Shown here one piece after another: positions 27,701 to 29,299 of a stretch of DNA of 29,299 nucleotides. Origin of the DNA: Prorocentrum cordatum (lineage: Eukaryota; Sar; Dinophyceae; Prorocentrales; Prorocentraceae). The notes under the pieces were generated by a model. The model did no database searches and was not told the DNA's origin. It was given only the letters and a program-made list of their open reading frames with translations. The stretch covers positions 10,001-39,299 of the forward strand of contig CAUYUJ010008565.1 of the NCBI GenBank assembly GCA_963575745.1. The letters are read 5' to 3'. Position 1 is the stretch's first letter. Each line of letters opens with the position of its first letter. Both the position numbers and the translations under genes were made by a program.

Positions 27701-28149
27701 TTCCTCTACATGAAGGCAGCACGATGGCGCAGCTGATTCAGCTCCAGGATCACGCTGAGTTCATGATACCTATCGACCACTGGACAGATTGCAGAGATTT
27801 CTTCGAGCTCAGCGTCGGCCTCAAGGGCGTACCTCAAGATCGACATCAACGACTATACGTGCTATCAGTACGAGAAGATCGGCTTCGTGGCTATATCAGG
27901 CGTTTCTTTTGGTGTCCTACCTCGGCCATGGTTGCAGATGGACTGACAAAGAGTATGATATCGGAGATCCTCTACGATCTGTTGACCTACGGCTACTGGC
28001 GTGTGGAGACCAAGGGCATCGAGTGCCTAGTGGCAACCATCGATGCTCCAGCAGTGACGGTGACCGAGAGCGACCTGATCAGCATGAAACCTTCTTGGGC
28101 AGAATCACCATCAGTATGCATGGCGACCAGACTGCAGGACATGGACTGA
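24748..28149 (+). CDS. Copia polyprotein part 3: linker, reverse transcriptase, RNase H
   Basis: Coding sense begins near 24787 (SPTPTEWWKPPGYDD). A Pro-rich then acidic linker carries about five IEYP-type units (25615-25860), for example PTIEYPAPPEQ and ATIEYPQQQP. Reverse transcriptase: WDVTGAFLQG with catalytic Asp 26581 (motif A), LKAMYGLNDAP, and SYVDDNN with the YVDD box at 26941-26952. Copia RNase H: VADSSGAT (Asp 27406), RAETLAG (Glu 27616), HWTDCRDF (Asp 27787) and VADGLTKSM (Asp 27937). All catalytic acidic residues remain. The RT copies the element RNA to DNA and RNase H removes the RNA. The stop at 28147-28149 ends the polyprotein. It would have been joined to part 1 before the two frame lesions. 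Confidence 0.92.
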   Translation, partial: ADRRRALDTSYAVLSSPTPTEWWKPPGYDDTVMEVGEPPQPPQPPQPPGRPPQIPRQPVLPRSAFSPNDQSQHMDSTLETVSRSGTSILAPPAPPRPPDDRPGRPVPDGGQKRAVVADHDISISDEEFVPRRPAPSRTPTSPKAAAPPQQIPTTPIFPAPHAPASLDWRQVALPGSPVGLDASISDPVTSEAEARERDDDRSRTQTSILKRGMRERRDQRAKFDNPGMSSSSAPSSGSQAAASSGEQGPVLPIAEAAQGEGTDPVDDHDWSRSRRLDTDTNQAQDAAEHPTIEYPAPPEQVQEAVDQPTIEYPSHPDQAAEAAEPTLEYPQHDDERSRSVHLPLQQSLPDATIEYPQQQPRDDDEDKTIDYNPEHDDRSRSAHGIKPEDLYSGSSEVFYCSAWQELIGHQQYFTKRIDLVPELKDYGGEYHKSMTEQQALIAEHFYSDVEGFNLTDGDELPSSWTRSQAYISFDGPFLEDHCFYLDILTGECFASASDSLILKPNDVVENFDLVEAADLKEIKQFVEATVWKPIPMSKCKQDPVDCVWVRKWKQIKVGNEMKWIIKSRLCARGFLDGQGASLSKRATTATRLSQRLLVSLAAIYDFTIESWDVTGAFLQGLPFKDMYEVLRKRGIKTPERQVYIIPPANVWRHLRNIDPKTYHVPSQQGSWNMWALECLKAMYGLNDAPLAFQVVMQIFMIETLGGRPSAFDDCFYFWMESPGELKAIATSYVDDNNNASSNEWLNKSYSKFSDRFGGATRQQPPMNHVGVRHEQTDFGIRMSQDEFCQNLQPVPLGMLRAAQDDSPLTSTELKACRGLLGGLLWLCQTRLGAIADTVIIQQNTASATIKHIKMANTLLARVKKYSANVGLYFPKISPPFVIDTVADSSGATSGSSYAQEAVLILLGSDKRVQFVPATSIHYQQVCDSKQQLSKFCHIIASLSHKAKRVSGSTPRAETLAGVVGKELAQMIAVRLTELFAPGIQLPLHEGSTMAQLIQLQDHAEFMIPIDHWTDCRDFFELSVGLKGVPQDRHQRLYVLSVREDRLRGYIRRFFWCPTSAMVADGLTKSMISEILYDLLTYGYWRVETKGIECLVATIDAPAVTVTESDLISMKPSWAESPSVCMATRLQDMD

Positions 28150-28470
28150 ATCACAGAGAACAGATTACGTACTCCGCATCTTTCTGAAGTTAGACGACCC
28201 AGACAGGACAGAACAGATTATGATTTTACTCTTACGGCTCATGGTTTGATGGGCAATGTTACCAGATATGGTTATATTTCAAACTTGAAGCTGCGGTTCA
28301 TCGACTATTCCAACATCGATAAGTTTTTCTTCGATTTCTTTGAGTACCCTTAGGGCAGAATGATTGCTTTGCTCGATTAGGGTCCGAGGAACGGTAGCTA
28401 GTTCTGATGTTTGTTTTCTTAGGCTGTGTGTGTTAATTAAGGTGATCCTTCTTACAAGCCAGGAGGACCA
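28150..28470 (+). other. Copia 3' untranslated region
   Basis: A relatively AT-rich tail between the polyprotein stop and the right LTR, with no further open frame. A short purine tract AGGAGGA (28461-28467) just before the LTR could serve as polypurine primer for plus-strand synthesis, but it is short and interrupted. Confidence 0.6.
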
Positions 28471-28580
28471 GAGTCATAATCCAGGTAGATTCCAGGCATG
28501 TGTTAGCAGCAGATAGAGTAGCAGACAGAAGGCAATCCGTGCTATAGACGTCTTGGGTCAAGCTAACCGAAAATCGGACT
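28471..28580 (+). repeat. Right LTR (110 bp)
   Basis: Direct repeat of 17751-17860 with five differences (three in the first 18 bases, two in the last 35). It ends GACT and is followed by the resumed purine array AGGGGGAGGGG, the same 11 bases that precede the left LTR. Confidence 0.88.
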
Positions 28581-28670
28581 AGGGGGAGGGGGAGGGGGAG
28601 GGGGAGGAGGAGGAGGAGGAGGAGGAGGAGGAGAGGAGGAGGAGGAAGGGGAGATGGGGGGGGAGGAGGA
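28581..28670 (+). repeat. GGA microsatellite, right part of the copia target
   Basis: Purine array continuing from the one interrupted at 17751. It starts with GGGGGA units and passes into GGA triplets. Confidence 0.92.
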
Positions 28671-28807
28671 CAAGCTAGGTGCGCTCGCGTCATATCTGAC
28701 GTCCTACCCCTCCCTCCCATCCCTTACCATGGCGCTGATTTTCTCTATCCGCGGACGCGTGTCGTAGCGGACCTGTGGCTCCGCGCGCGCGTGCGTAGTG
28801 GGTGGTG

Positions 28808-28931
<124 letters not shown>

Positions 28932-28999
28932 GGTGGTGGTGGTGGTGGTGGTTGGTGTGTGTGTGTGCGTGTGTGCGTGTGTGCGCGTGTGCTGTGGCA

Positions 29000-29299
29000 T
29001 GGCACTGGAAATGACGCCAACGCTGCAGCGGGAGCACGAGTCGAAACGAGCGGAAGCGCGGAAATGAGGCCAGCGTTGCAGCGGGAGCAGGCCAGCGCTG
29101 CAGCGGGAGCACGATTCGGAACGAGCGGGGCCCGAAAATGAGGCCGGCGCCTCAGCGAGAGCAGCATTTTGAAAATAATGCAGGCGAAAACCCAACTCCC
29201 GGGAATCCTGTGTGTAAAAAAACACGCGGGGGGGGGTCGGCTACTCCCAGCACGCCATCAGGGGAAGAGGGAGAGTAGTATTCATATTGAGTAATTGTG
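29000..29299 (+). repeat. Dispersed GC-rich repeat, right copy (runs off the window)
   Basis: Repeats the motif order of 708-995: TGGCACTGGAAAT, subrepeat units with GCTGCAGCGGGAGCACGA and AACGAGCGG, GAAAATGAGGCCGGCGC, then TCCTGTGTGTAAA and GAGAGTAGTATTCATAT. It has an extra partial subrepeat near 29070-29105. It continues beyond the end. Confidence 0.75.

Larger units (their letters stand above)
17752..28580 (+). mobile_element. Ty1/copia-type LTR retrotransposon carrying dUTPase
   Basis: The 10.8-kb element has direct terminal repeats, an initiator-Met-like primer site, gag with a CCHC knuckle, and pol in copia order: protease, integrase, reverse transcriptase, RNase H. A methyltransferase-like segment and a dUTPase lie between protease and integrase. 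The insertion sits in a GGA array. The flanking AGGGG on both sides (17747-17751 and 28581-28585) could be the usual 5-bp duplication, though in this repeat context identity may be chance. The two LTRs differ at 5 of 110 positions. Stops and frame changes in gag and two breaks in pol suggest a degenerating, non-autonomous copy. Confidence 0.92.

Overview
The window comes from a dinoflagellate nuclear genome. The main reason is an exact copy of the 22-nt dinoflagellate trans-spliced leader at 1537-1558, followed head to tail by a decayed second copy. The rest fits that origin: very little ordinary gene content, many long simple-repeat blocks (mostly GGA/TCC), and several retroelements. I found no convincing host gene, tRNA or rRNA. 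Genus cannot be fixed from the sequence.

Layout. 1-1524: non-coding, with one copy of a dispersed GC-rich repeat (708-995) and a TCC block (1050-1290). 1537-8063: a nearly complete non-LTR retrotransposon (LINE). It starts at the relict spliced leaders, carries ORF1 and ORF2 (endonuclease, reverse transcriptase, RNase H), ends in a short A run, and is bounded by an 11-bp target-site duplication. ORF2 has one frameshift in an A run. 8075-10407: non-coding and simple-repeat DNA. 10405-11504: remnant of a second, 5'-truncated LINE (late RNase H plus C-terminal zinc region). 11671-11916: four hairpin-like repeats. 12188-17750: a patchwork of TCC/GGA blocks, dispersed repeats and a 1.4-kb ATAC-type block.

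17752-28580: a 10.8-kb Ty1/copia-type LTR retrotransposon inserted in a GGA microsatellite. It has 110-bp direct terminal repeats, an initiator-Met-like primer binding site, a broken gag with a CCHC knuckle, and a long polyprotein in copia order (protease, integrase, reverse transcriptase, RNase H). Between protease and integrase it carries two extra modules: a segment resembling a degenerate cytosine-DNA-methyltransferase fold, and a complete dUTPase with all five signature motifs, followed by a zinc motif and an Ala/Pro linker. Gag has a CAG-to-TAG type stop and frame changes, and the polyprotein is split by a GATC duplication and a one-base shift, so this copy is probably not autonomous.

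28581-29299: remainder of the interrupted GGA block, a TGCG tetranucleotide array, and a second copy of the dispersed repeat seen at 708-995.

The two most interesting points are the dUTPase (with the methyltransferase-like segment) built into a copia polyprotein, and the LINE whose 5' end is a trans-spliced mRNA end, with a clean target-site duplication showing it was copied back from spliced RNA.
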